In this document: piece after piece, positions 1-6,803 of the stretch
Position numbering within the stretch: the first letter of the stretch is position 1
Layout of the letters: every line of letters starts with the position of its first letter
Source of the DNA: Rhodospirillum sp. UBA1311
GTDB taxonomy: Bacteria; Pseudomonadota; Alphaproteobacteria; Rhodospirillales; Rhodospirillaceae
Direction: 5' to 3'
DNA: 32,313 nt
Assembly: GCA_002307145.1 (NCBI GenBank)
Contig: DBTR01000062.1
Span: 2,138-34,450 of the forward strand
Notes under the pieces: model-generated
What the model was told of the DNA's origin: nothing
Seen by the model: only the letters and a program-made list of their open reading frames with translations
The model's database searches: none
Made by a program: the position numbers and the translations under genes

Positions 1-1
1 C

Positions 2-412
2 GTCGGCGGCCTGCGTCCGCGCCACATCATCGGCGCCTATGAAGACCTCGGCATGAAGGTGATCGGCACCGGCTACGAGTTCGGCCACAACGACGACTAC
101 GACCGTACGATCAAGGAAGTCGGCGACGCCACCCTGATCTACGACGACGTCACGGCGTATGAACTCGACGAGTTCGTGAAAAAGCTCAAGCCCGACCTGA
201 TCGGCTCGGGGATCAAGGAAAAATACCAGTTCCAGAAGATGGGCTTCCCGTTCCGTCAGATGCACAGCTGGGACTATTCCGGCCCGTACCACGGCTACGA
301 CGGGTTCGCGATCTTCGCCCGCGACATGGACATGACCCTCAACAACCCGTGCTGGAAAGAAATCAAGGCGCCGTGGTTGCGCACGCCCGAGGCTCCGGCC
401 CAGGCAGCTTAA
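2..412 (+). CDS. nifD: Nitrogenase MoFe protein alpha chain, C-terminal part (partial)
   Basis: The 5' end lies outside the window, so only about the last 136 residues are seen, read from base 2. NifD and NifK form the alpha2beta2 MoFe protein, which carries FeMo-cofactor and P-clusters and reduces N2 in the cytoplasm. The visible part contains the highly conserved segment FRQMHSWDYSGPYHGYDGF. Its first His corresponds to the FeMo-co molybdenum ligand (His442 in Azotobacter vinelandii numbering). The NNPCW motif and a short Ala-rich tail end the protein at a TAA stop. nifH and the rest of nifD must lie upstream. The 245-bp gap before nifK is unusually long for nifDK and is filled by a hairpin repeat. 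Confidence 0.97.
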   Translation, partial: VGGLRPRHIIGAYEDLGMKVIGTGYEFGHNDDYDRTIKEVGDATLIYDDVTAYELDEFVKKLKPDLIGSGIKEKYQFQKMGFPFRQMHSWDYSGPYHGYDGFAIFARDMDMTLNNPCWKEIKAPWLRTPEAPAQAA

Positions 413-423
413 AGGGAAAACTC

Positions 424-594
424 GCGGGCTCCGCCCGCACCCGCCAAGGGGCTCGGCCCCTTGGATCCCATCACCTGGTTTTTGCGCGAAGCGCCATAAA
501 GCCATCGCGCGGCGTAACGGGTGATCGCGCTAACGCGCAAAAACAAAGGGGGTCCGGGGCATCGCCCCGGGCGGGGACCGGGGCGGCAGCCCCG
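424..594. repeat. Multi-hairpin inverted-repeat element, copy A (nifD-nifK gap)
   Basis: Four GC-rich hairpins surround a longer inverted core. Hairpin 1 is GCGGGC-TCC-GCCCGC (424-438). Hairpin 2 is CCAAGGGGC-TCG-GCCCCTTGG (444-464). The core arms GTTTTTGCGCG (478-488) and CGCGCAAAAAC (534-544) are perfectly complementary. Hairpins 3 and 4 follow on the right, for example CGGGGC-GGCA-GCCCCG (579-594). The same layout recurs at 11384, 26004, 26906 and 31239. It could form in RNA or as a cruciform. No ORF or transposase is present. Being inside the nifHDK transcript, it could affect mRNA processing or the NifD:NifK ratio, which is inference. Confidence 0.8.
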
Positions 595-657
595 CGCACA
601 CGGATAGTTTCAGCCCCCCGGCGACTGCGAATGAGCGGCGCGGGTAGGAGAAAAGCG

Positions 658-2229
658 ATGAGCCAGACAGTCGAGAACATCAAGCCGGGCTACCCGCTGT
701 TCCTGGACCAGGACTACCAGGACATGTTCGCGGGCAAGCGGGCGAACTTCGAAGAGGCGCCGTCCACCGAGAAGGTCCGCGAGGTCTTCGAGTGGACGAC
801 GACCAAGGATTACCAGGAGATCAACTTCTCCCGCGAGGCGGTGACGATCAGCCCGGCGAAGGCGTGCCAGCCGCTCGGCGCGGTGTTGTGCGCGCTCGGG
901 TTCGAGAAGACGTTGCCCTACGTGCACGGTAGCCAAGGCTGCGTCGCCTACTTCCGCACCTACTTCAATCGCCACTTCAAGGAGCCGATCGCCTGCGTTT
1001 CGGACTCGATGACCGAGGACGCGGCGGTGTTCGGCGGCCACAACAACATGTACCAGGGCCTGGAGAACGCCTACGCGCTCTACAAGCCCGAGATGATCGC
1101 GGTTTCGACCACCTGCATGGCGGAAGTCATCGGCGACGACATCAGCTCGTTCGTCAACAACGCCAAGAAGGAAGGCCACATCCCGCAGGACCTGCCGGTT
1201 CCGGTGGCGCACACGCCCTCGTTCGTCGGCAGCCACGTGGTCGGCTGGGACAACATGATGGACGGCATCCTGCGCAGCTTCACCGCGCAGGCGATGGAAG
1301 GCAAGGAAGTCGGTTCCAACGGCAAGATCAACATCGTGCCGGGCTTCGAGACCTATCTCGGCAACTACCGCGTGATCAAGCGCATGCTCACCGAGATGAA
1401 CGTGCCGTTCACCATGCTGTCCGATCCGTCCGAGGTGCTCGATACCCCGGCCGACGGCGAATACCGGATGTATGCGGGCGGCACCACCCAGTATGAGGTG
1501 AAGGACGCGCCGAACGCGATCGACACGCTGTTCCTCCAGCCGTGGCAGTCGATCAAGTCGAAGAAGGTGACCAAGGAGATCTGGAACCAGCCGACGACGT
1601 CGGTGGTCTATCCTCTCGGCCTGGCCGGCACCGACAATTTCCTGATGACGGTTTCCGAACTCACCGGCAAGCCGATCCCGGACAGCCTCGCGGTGGAACG
1701 CGGCCGCCTCGTCGACATGATGACCGACAGCCACCCGTGGCTGCATGGCAAGAAATTCGCCCTTTGGGGCGACGGCGACTTCGTCATCGGCATGGCGCGC
1801 TTCCTGATGGAGCTGGGGGCGGAACCGACCCACCTGCTCTGCGCCAACGCCAACAAGAAGTGGGAAAAGGAACTCCAGAAGGTTCTCGACGCCTCGCCCT
1901 ACGGCAAGTCGGCCAAGATCTATATCGGCAAGGACCTGTGGCACATGCGGTCCTTGGTGTTCACCGATCGCCCGGACTTCATGATCGGCAACTCCTACGG
2001 CAAGTTCATTCAGCGCGACACCAAGGCGCTCGATCCGGCGCTCGAAGTTCCGCTGATCCGCATCGGCTTCCCGATCTTCGACCGTCACCACCTGCATCGC
2101 TCGACGACCCTCGGCTACGAAGGCGCGATGCAAATTCTCACCACGCTCGTCAACGCGGTGCTGGAACAGCTGGACAACGAGACCAGCGAGCTTGGCAAGA
2201 CCGACTACAACTACGACCTGGTCCGCTAA
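658..2229 (+). CDS. nifK: Nitrogenase MoFe protein beta chain
   Basis: 523-residue beta subunit of the MoFe protein, which shares the P-cluster with NifD and passes electrons to FeMo-co. The three P-cluster cysteines fall at Cys70 (AKACQP), Cys95 (GSQGCVAYF) and Cys153 (STTCMAEVIGDD), the same numbers as in Azotobacter vinelandii NifK, which also supports the start. The ATG at 658 has TAGGAG 7 nt upstream; the frame stays open further upstream but that part is repeat-derived sequence. Length is normal for the family. It is followed at 60 bp by nifT, with a stem-loop between them. It is presumably transcribed from a nifH promoter outside the window, under NifA control. Confidence 0.98.
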   Translation: MSQTVENIKPGYPLFLDQDYQDMFAGKRANFEEAPSTEKVREVFEWTTTKDYQEINFSREAVTISPAKACQPLGAVLCALGFEKTLPYVHGSQGCVAYFRTYFNRHFKEPIACVSDSMTEDAAVFGGHNNMYQGLENAYALYKPEMIAVSTTCMAEVIGDDISSFVNNAKKEGHIPQDLPVPVAHTPSFVGSHVVGWDNMMDGILRSFTAQAMEGKEVGSNGKINIVPGFETYLGNYRVIKRMLTEMNVPFTMLSDPSEVLDTPADGEYRMYAGGTTQYEVKDAPNAIDTLFLQPWQSIKSKKVTKEIWNQPTTSVVYPLGLAGTDNFLMTVSELTGKPIPDSLAVERGRLVDMMTDSHPWLHGKKFALWGDGDFVIGMARFLMELGAEPTHLLCANANKKWEKELQKVLDASPYGKSAKIYIGKDLWHMRSLVFTDRPDFMIGNSYGKFIQRDTKALDPALEVPLIRIGFPIFDRHHLHRSTTLGYEGAMQILTTLVNAVLEQLDNETSELGKTDYNYDLVR

Positions 2230-2236
2230 CTCCGGA

Positions 2237-2263
2237 CGGCGCGGGGGGAATTCCCCCGTGCCG
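2237..2263 (+). other. Stem-loop between nifK and nifT
   Basis: An 11-bp stem with one G-U pair: CGGCGCGGGGG (2237-2247) against CCCCCGTGCCG (2253-2263), with a 5-nt loop. No T-run follows directly, so it looks more like an mRNA 3'-protecting or processing structure at the end of the nifHDK message than a strong terminator. The nifT ribosome site (CAGGAGA) lies downstream, and read-through is expected. Confidence 0.5.
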
Positions 2264-2288
2264 CCACAGATTTTTCAGGAGACGCGCA

Positions 2289-2504
2289 ATGCCGAGTGTG
2301 ATGGTGCGCCGCAACGACCAGGGCAAACTGCTGTTCTACGTCGCGAAAAAGGATCTCGAAGAGGTGATCTCCGAGGTCGAGCACGACACCGCCGAGACCT
2401 GGGGGGGCGAGATCACCCTGAGCGACGGCGAAAAATTCTTCATCGACCCGATCAGTCCGCCGCCGACGTTCCCAACGACGTTGCGCTTCAAGCGCGGGGA
2501 CTGA
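2289..2504 (+). CDS. nifT: NifT/FixU family protein
   Basis: 71-residue protein with the family's usual length and pattern: N-terminal MPSVMVRR, a central WGGEI segment and a C-terminal P-rich part ending PTTLRFKRGD. NifT is encoded directly after nifHDK in many diazotrophs, and its loss gives little or no phenotype in the species tested, so its role is unclear. The ATG at 2289 has an AGGAGA ribosome site (2277-2282) 6 nt upstream. It sits between nifK and the ferredoxin gene as part of the same presumed transcript. Confidence 0.93.
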   Translation: MPSVMVRRNDQGKLLFYVAKKDLEEVISEVEHDTAETWGGEITLSDGEKFFIDPISPPPTFPTTLRFKRGD

Positions 2505-2573
2505 ATAATGCGTCGAGCGCCGCGGTGCCAGCGCGGCTGATTTAAGGACCGTATCAGAGAAGGAGTGCCAGCC

Positions 2574-2771
2574 GTGGCCATGAAGATCGACAAGGATAGC
2601 TGCGTCGCTTGCGGCGAATGCGAAGCCGTCTGCCCGAGCAAGGCGATTTCGCCCGCCAAGGGCGTCTACGCCATCGACCCCGCCAAGTGCACCGAGTGCG
2701 CGGGCGAAGCCGATTCGCCGCAGTGCATGGATGCCTGCCCGGACGGGTGCATCGACTACCTCGTCGCGTAA
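2574..2771 (+). CDS. fdxN: 2[4Fe-4S] ferredoxin, FdxN type
   Basis: 65-residue bacterial ferredoxin, likely an electron donor to nitrogenase reductase. The first cluster motif is C10-X2-C13-X2-C16-X3-C20P. The second is C39-X2-C42-X8-C51-X3-C55, with a ninth cysteine (C59) in PDGCI. The eight-residue insertion between the second pair is typical of FdxN-type nif ferredoxins. I chose the GTG at 2574, which gives MAMKIDKDSC, matching my memory of the Rhodobacter capsulatus FdxN N-terminus, with AGGAG 8 nt upstream. An ATG at 2580 or a GTG at 2565 is possible. An intrinsic-terminator-like hairpin follows. In the related systems FdxN receives electrons from the Rnf complex. Confidence 0.88.
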   Translation: MAMKIDKDSCVACGECEAVCPSKAISPAKGVYAIDPAKCTECAGEADSPQCMDACPDGCIDYLVA

Positions 2772-2780
2772 AGCAATCCC

Positions 2781-2818
2781 ACGGGGGCAGGGCGCAGGTC
2801 CGGCCCCCGTTTTCGTTT
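2781..2818 (+). terminator. Rho-independent terminator-like hairpin after fdxN
   Basis: ACGGGGGC (2781-2788) pairs perfectly with GCCCCCGT (2803-2810), followed by TTTCGTTT. The loop is 14 nt. It lies 10 bp after the ferredoxin stop and 22 bp before nafY, so it probably lowers, rather than abolishes, transcription into nafY. No separate nafY promoter was recognised. Confidence 0.6.
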
Positions 2819-2839
2819 CACCGACCCGGAGGGCATGAG

Positions 2840-3547
2840 ATGCCGGAGACCCACCCGATCACCGAAGCCATCGCGCTGCGCATCGGCCTCGCCGCCCGCG
2901 CCCTTCCCGACGTCGAGCCACAACGCCTAGTCCAGGTGCTGCTGAGCCTGTCCAACGGCGTTGCCCTGAGTCCGCTGACGATGCAGGCGCTTACCGTCCG
3001 CCGCTTCAAGGAAGGCCTCGACGGCGCGCTCTCCGACCAGCCTTCCGAGCAGTTGAAGGAGGCGGTGGCCTACCTGCGCGGCGAAAAGGCGGTCACCGAA
3101 GCCGCCGACGACCTGCCCGAGCCGGCGCCCTATGCCGAGGGCGATCTGCCCGGCTCGATCCGCGTCGCCCTCGCCTCGAATTCCTCCGAGTCGCTCGACG
3201 GCCACTTCGGCACCTGCGTGCGCTTCCTGGTCTATCAGGTCAGCCCCGCCGAAGCCCGCCTCGTCGACGTTCGCCGCGCCGAAACCGGCCGCACCGAGAC
3301 CATGGACAAGAACGACCTGCGCGCCGAACAGGTGAAGGACTGCGACCTGCTCTACGTCGTCTCGATCGGCGGCCCAGCGGCGGCCAAGGTGGTGCGCCGC
3401 GAAATCCACCCGATCAAGCGCCCCGAGGGCGGCGAAGCCAAAGCCATCCTCGCCGAGCTCCAATCCGCCCTCAAATCCCCGCCGCCGTGGCTCGCGAAGG
3501 CGATGGGCCAGCCCGTCACCCACGCCTGGGAAACCGTCGATGATTGA
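2840..3547 (+). CDS. nafY: NafY-type FeMo-cofactor binding / nitrogenase accessory protein
   Basis: 235 residues with the two-part layout of NafY (gamma protein). A helical N-terminal domain (about 1-95) is linked to a C-terminal NifX/NafY-type domain (about 105-225). The C-terminal domain contains SLDGHFGTC, and His122 matches the position of the NafY FeMo-co ligand (His121 in Azotobacter). NafY holds apo-dinitrogenase and FeMo-co during insertion of the cofactor. The ATG at 2840 follows GGAGG at 2828-2832. The 3' end overlaps the next gene by 8 bp, pointing to translational coupling. Presence together with nifX in the same cluster suggests separate roles in cofactor trafficking. Confidence 0.87.
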   Translation: MPETHPITEAIALRIGLAARALPDVEPQRLVQVLLSLSNGVALSPLTMQALTVRRFKEGLDGALSDQPSEQLKEAVAYLRGEKAVTEAADDLPEPAPYAEGDLPGSIRVALASNSSESLDGHFGTCVRFLVYQVSPAEARLVDVRRAETGRTETMDKNDLRAEQVKDCDLLYVVSIGGPAAAKVVRREIHPIKRPEGGEAKAILAELQSALKSPPPWLAKAMGQPVTHAWETVDD

Positions 3548-3815
3548 CCGCGAAACCCTGACCCAGGTCACCATCGCCATCGCCGAAGCCGAGTTCCGCG
3601 ACGTCGACCTGATCGCCGCCCAGCTCAAGGCCAAAATCGACGGCCTGATCGTCTCCACCTGCGATGAAGACGACATCTGCGGCGTCAAACCCCTCGCCGA
3701 AACCCCCGGCGTCAACCTCTACCTGCTCTCCTCCTCCGGCGCCTGCCTCGCCCTCACCCGCGACCCCGAAAACGCCATCGGCGTGGTCCTGGCGCAGGTG
3801 ACGGACGCGGGCTAG
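3540..3815 (+). CDS. Conserved nif-associated small protein, function unknown
   Basis: 91-residue acidic protein starting inside the last codons of nafY (8-bp overlap), so probably co-translated with it. It has an N-terminal helix (about 1-30), a region with two cysteines (STCDEDDICGVKPL) and a third in SSGACLAL. The cysteines could bind metal, but no standard motif is visible. It may belong to a nif-linked domain of unknown function (possibly DUF6129, from memory and unchecked). The last gene of the left nif block; base composition changes just after it. Confidence 0.7.
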   Translation: MIDRETLTQVTIAIAEAEFRDVDLIAAQLKAKIDGLIVSTCDEDDICGVKPLAETPGVNLYLLSSSGACLALTRDPENAIGVVLAQVTDAG

Positions 3816-3855
3816 GGACAATTGTTCGCATTAGATGGCCTGGAAGAAGCTAGAG

Positions 3856-3885
3856 GCGAGCCTGGCGGCTCGCGCGTTGGCCTTT
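3856..3885 (+). terminator. Candidate terminator after the left nif block
   Basis: A perfect 7-bp stem GCGAGCC-TGGC-GGCTCGC (3856-3873) is followed after 7 nt by CTTTT. A second weak hairpin can form between GGCCTTTT and AAAAGCCC just beyond. It lies 40 bp after the last left-block stop codon and before the promoter of the island ORF. Confidence 0.4.
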
Positions 3886-3923
3886 TGCTAGGAAAAGCCC
3901 CAAAGCGCAAGCTTTTCGGACAA

Positions 3924-3952
3924 TTGACAACGATGTAGATTCACGTTATGTT
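3924..3952 (+). promoter_or_regulatory. Sigma-70-type promoter for the 73-aa island ORF
   Basis: A consensus -35 TTGACA (3924-3929), a 17-bp spacer and a -10 TATGTT (3947-3952) are followed by a GGGAG ribosome site (3966-3970) and an ATG at 3979. The ordered -35, -10, RBS and start make the small ORF credible. Confidence 0.55.
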
Positions 3953-3978
3953 CTCCTTGTGGCCTGGGAGCGCATATC

Positions 3979-4200
3979 ATGGCCAAATATAAAAATGTCG
4001 AGCTTATTGTGGCACCTCGATGCCGTTCGTGTGGAGCACAACTCTCGCTTGCTGAGGGAGTTGTGGCCGCCTCGACGTACGGCCCTTGTTGCTCAATGGA
4101 GCGGCGGGGAAAGGCAATTCGCGCCTTTGGGCTTAGGCCACTTATCAGTACGGACTTTGATGGGCCTTATCTTATCTCGCGTTACTGGCGTGCGAAGTAA
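3979..4200 (+). CDS. Small cysteine-containing protein, unknown
   Basis: 73-residue ORF in the AT-richer island, not recognised. Near the N-terminus is C15-X2-C18G, and a Cys-Cys pair at 37-38 could complete a small zinc-binding site (CRSCGAQ ... YGPCC), which is inference. The ATG has GGGAG 8 nt upstream and a good sigma-70 promoter. It runs toward the kinase gene on the other strand, and the two 3' ends overlap by 29 bp (4172-4200). It may belong to the same functional cassette as the kinase operon or be unrelated cargo. Confidence 0.45.
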   Translation: MAKYKNVELIVAPRCRSCGAQLSLAEGVVAASTYGPCCSMERRGKAIRAFGLRPLISTDFDGPYLISRYWRAK

Positions 4201-5221
4201 AGAATGCTTCGAGTTCGTCCACGCATGCAGTTCGTCCGATAGTACCCGTCGATCCGGCGAGCCTTCTCGTGATGCCCGCGCCTCTGGGTGCGCTCCAAGC
4301 TTTCCACTCATGCTTTCGCGGAGAATGGACAATCCATTCGGTATGGAATTCTCGGGTCTTAGCTACTCGGTGCCAATGCACCTTCGTGCTTTCGACGGCG
4401 CACTCCCAGTCAGGCTCCACAGGGAGATCTGCTAACGCAGATAGAAGCTGCTCGCAATTTTGGTAGCGAGCACTTGTGTCATCATTCATCATCTTGCGAA
4501 GCGTGCGGCGCCATTTTTGAGGGATATGGGGTAGCCAACGGAGTGAATCGGCGAACCGGCCGAGTGCTATTTGTGCTCGCGGGAGAGGCCGAAGTTCGTA
4601 CCATGTTTTTCCGTGAAGAAGCCGATACAACGTCATGCCGAGTGCCCAAATATCGGTCTTGATGCTCGTTGGTTCCCCATGCCAGACCTCATATGCGATG
4701 TGATCGAGGTAGCCATTAGCCGACCCATATCCAAATAAAAGATCATCTGTAACGAGGCCGAAATCGCCCAACTGTGCAGTGCCCGATCCGTCGAGAAGAA
4801 TATTGGCGGGTTTAATATCCCGATGGAGCATGCCTCGTTGATGGAGCGCCTGAAGTCCTAATGTAACTTCGGTAGCGATCTTGCGGACATTTAGAAGAGA
4901 CATTGGGGCCCTTTCAAACTCCGTCTGAAGGGACCCCCTCGGGCAAAGAGCCATACAAAAACGGATACTTTCGCCGTCGTCAGAGGCCACGCAGTGATAT
5001 ACTGGAACTACATTGCGATGGGTGGCTCGCGCCAGGAACTGAGCTTCACGTAAGAGGCCATCTCGTCGAGCGTGCCAGCGGACGTCGGGCTCGTCTTGCA
5101 TCCGTGCGAGGACTTTTACTGCGACATGACCGTGGACGTCATCATTCGCGAGGAAGACCTCACCAAAGTGGCCGTTTCCAATTTTATTCAATATATTCAG
5201 ATTTGATATAAAAGAACTCAT
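4172..5221 (-). CDS. Serine/threonine protein kinase (Hanks type)
   Basis: 349-residue soluble kinase with all main motifs: Gly loop GNGHFGEV (15-22), ATP lysine K36 (VAVKVL), helix-C Glu59 (REAQF), catalytic loop HRDIKPAN (133-140) with Asp135, DFG at 153-155, and IWALG in helix F. The APE motif is altered to AYE. The kinase fold ends near 265. An unassigned tail of about 80 residues follows, rich in Trp and basic residues. No transmembrane, PASTA or other sensor domain is seen. Its ATG overlaps the stop of the upstream 157-aa gene (ATGA), so the pair is translationally coupled. Base composition is clearly lower in GC than the flanks, suggesting recent transfer. Substrate is unknown; a defence or regulatory role is inference. 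Confidence 0.88.
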   Translation of the reverse strand: MSSFISNLNILNKIGNGHFGEVFLANDDVHGHVAVKVLARMQDEPDVRWHARRDGLLREAQFLARATHRNVVPVYHCVASDDGESIRFCMALCPRGSLQTEFERAPMSLLNVRKIATEVTLGLQALHQRGMLHRDIKPANILLDGSGTAQLGDFGLVTDDLLFGYGSANGYLDHIAYEVWHGEPTSIKTDIWALGMTLYRLLHGKTWYELRPLPRAQIALGRFADSLRWLPHIPQKWRRTLRKMMNDDTSARYQNCEQLLSALADLPVEPDWECAVESTKVHWHRVAKTREFHTEWIVHSPRKHEWKAWSAPRGAGITRRLAGSTGTIGRTACVDELEAFFTSHASNAR

Positions 5222-5691
5222 GCGGAATCACGGTCTGCTATTAGAATAAGTGCAGCTTCTCGGCTGCCGTTCCTTAGATTCACCCCATCCGTGGCGTGGC
5301 TCCAGAACTCATCATCTTTAATGTATTCATCGGCATTCCTGTCTCCGAACCGGCGACTGATCGTTGATTTTGCGATGGTGCGGACAGGGCAGACCGACGC
5401 AGCTGCAGCTATAATTACTCCTCTCACTTCTGCGCTTTCAAGGTGCGCCTTCTTCATCGTGCCACTCATTGTTACGGCGCTACTCTTCAAGATTACCCGC
5501 TCAATACCATGTTCCCGAATATAGTTGACGCACTGTTGGTACAGAACGTGGTAAGCCGTTTCGCGCGCTCCATTCTGAAGTTTCCAGGTTTGATCCGATT
5601 GAAGAACGATAGGCCCTTCATCAGGTACTATCGCATCGACGGCGATAATCTTGTCGCCGGATACAACAATTCCCACGTGACGCCCGGTCAT
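5218..5691 (-). CDS. Unknown protein with possible RNase H/RuvC-like fold
   Basis: 157 residues, first gene of a two-gene operon with the kinase (ATGA overlap at 5218-5221). Start ATG has GGAG about 8 nt upstream. The order of predicted elements resembles small RuvC/RNase H-like proteins: an N-terminal beta hairpin (HVGIVVSGDKIIAVDAI), a middle strand after a helix (ERVILKSSAVTMSG), a helix with HLESAEVRG, a strand plus helix (VRTIAKSTISRRFG) and a final REAALIL helix. The usual first catalytic Asp is not obvious and the middle-strand Glu position reads Lys, so it may be inactive or bind rather than cut nucleic acid. The fold call is a weak inference. The gene is low in GC like its partner. 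Confidence 0.7.
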   Translation of the reverse strand: MTGRHVGIVVSGDKIIAVDAIVPDEGPIVLQSDQTWKLQNGARETAYHVLYQQCVNYIREHGIERVILKSSAVTMSGTMKKAHLESAEVRGVIIAAAASVCPVRTIAKSTISRRFGDRNADEYIKDDEFWSHATDGVNLRNGSREAALILIADRDSA

Positions 5692-5893
5692 TGTATGTCT
5701 CCAGAATTTCTATAATTCCTTGTGGTGGAGGCAATTTACCGCCGCCGCCTTGGGAAAGGCAAGAGTGCAAACGACGGCCCGTTCGTTCCAAAAATGGCTG
5801 GCAGAGGCGGCCTTACGGTAGAGGGTGCCGACAGCCAAGTACTCCTGCTGCTACGAGATTGGTTACAACCGTTTGTTCTCCCGAGGTGCCGTC

Positions 5894-6610
5894 ATGCAGT
5901 TGTTTTGTCAGAGTCATCCCGAAGTTGCCGTGTTGGATGCGGTGGTGCTGGACGCGCGCCCCGGCGCGGTGCTGTTGGCCGAGAGTCCGATGTTTCCGGG
6001 CGGGGGCGGGCAGCTTGCGGATCGGGCGACGATCGCCTGGGACGGCGGCGAGGCGGCGATCGCGGCGATGACGCCGGATGCGCGCGGCTGGTGGCATGAA
6101 TTCGAGGACGGGGCCGAGGTTTCCGGCACGGTGCGAGTCGCCATCGATCCCGCGTTCCGTCGCCTGATGCAGGAACTCCACACCCTCGCCCACGTCGCCA
6201 ACGCGGTGGTCTTCCAGGAGTTCGGCGGCGCGCTGCTCACCGGCGCGCAGTTGAACGCCGACGCCACCTTCCGCCTCGACTTCGACTTGCCCGGCGCGGA
6301 CAACAACGACCGCCTCCGCGCCCTCGACGGCCCGATCAACGACGCGATCCGCCAGGACTTTCCGGTCCGCGCCTTCCACATGGACTACGACGCCGCCCTC
6401 GCCACCCCCGGCCTGTTCCGCAGCAAGTCCGTCGCGCCGCCGCGCCAGGACGACGGACAGGTTCGCATCGTCGAAATCGCAGGCTTGGACAAACAAGGCT
6501 GCGGCGGCACCCACCTCGCCCGCACCGGCCTCGCCCGCACCGTCCAGGTCCTCAAGGTCGAAAACAAGGGCCGCCAGAATCGCCGCGTGAAGCTCGGGCT
6601 GCTCGGGTAG
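5894..6610 (+). CDS. alaX: AlaX-type alanyl-tRNA editing protein
   Basis: 238-residue free-standing editing domain related to the C-terminal part of AlaRS. It hydrolyses mischarged Ser-tRNA(Ala) or Gly-tRNA(Ala) in the cytoplasm. The zinc site is visible as H96-TLA-H100 and C203-GGT-H207 (QGCGGTHLA). The PGGGGQ loop (35-40) is the family's glycine-rich signature. The start at ATG 5894 follows GAGG about 7 nt upstream; the frame is open upstream from 5825, but that part is low-GC and lacks family similarity. The gene marks the return to high GC after the island. No operon partner is evident. Confidence 0.9.
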   Translation: MQLFCQSHPEVAVLDAVVLDARPGAVLLAESPMFPGGGGQLADRATIAWDGGEAAIAAMTPDARGWWHEFEDGAEVSGTVRVAIDPAFRRLMQELHTLAHVANAVVFQEFGGALLTGAQLNADATFRLDFDLPGADNNDRLRALDGPINDAIRQDFPVRAFHMDYDAALATPGLFRSKSVAPPRQDDGQVRIVEIAGLDKQGCGGTHLARTGLARTVQVLKVENKGRQNRRVKLGLLG

Positions 6611-6803
6611 GGATCGGCGTCGGGAGGGACCGCCCGGAATGCACGCCAAGGGCGAGGTCCGGGCGCGGGCGATCCGCAAAATAATCCGCGCCAGTCAAAT
6701 CCCCGCCAAACGTATGGGAAATGCGTGGAGCATCTAATAACCAGCATACCGACGCATATATTCAAATAGGATGGATTTCCGGTTTTTGTTGGGGGGTGTG
6801 GCC

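Noticed and set aside
610..2133. Long minus-strand open frame opposite nifK
   Set aside because: It is the antisense shadow of a high-GC gene; the plus strand clearly encodes NifK and the minus translation has no recognisable domain.
3816..3926. Direct repeat GGACAATTG at 3816-3824 and 3918-3926 as island attachment site
   Set aside because: Only 9 bp, both copies at the same edge of the island, and no matching copy found near 5700-5890.
5793..5815. TGGCTGGCAGAGGC as a sigma-54 promoter before alaX
   Set aside because: No TTGC element at GG-N10-GC spacing and no TGT-N10-ACA site nearby.
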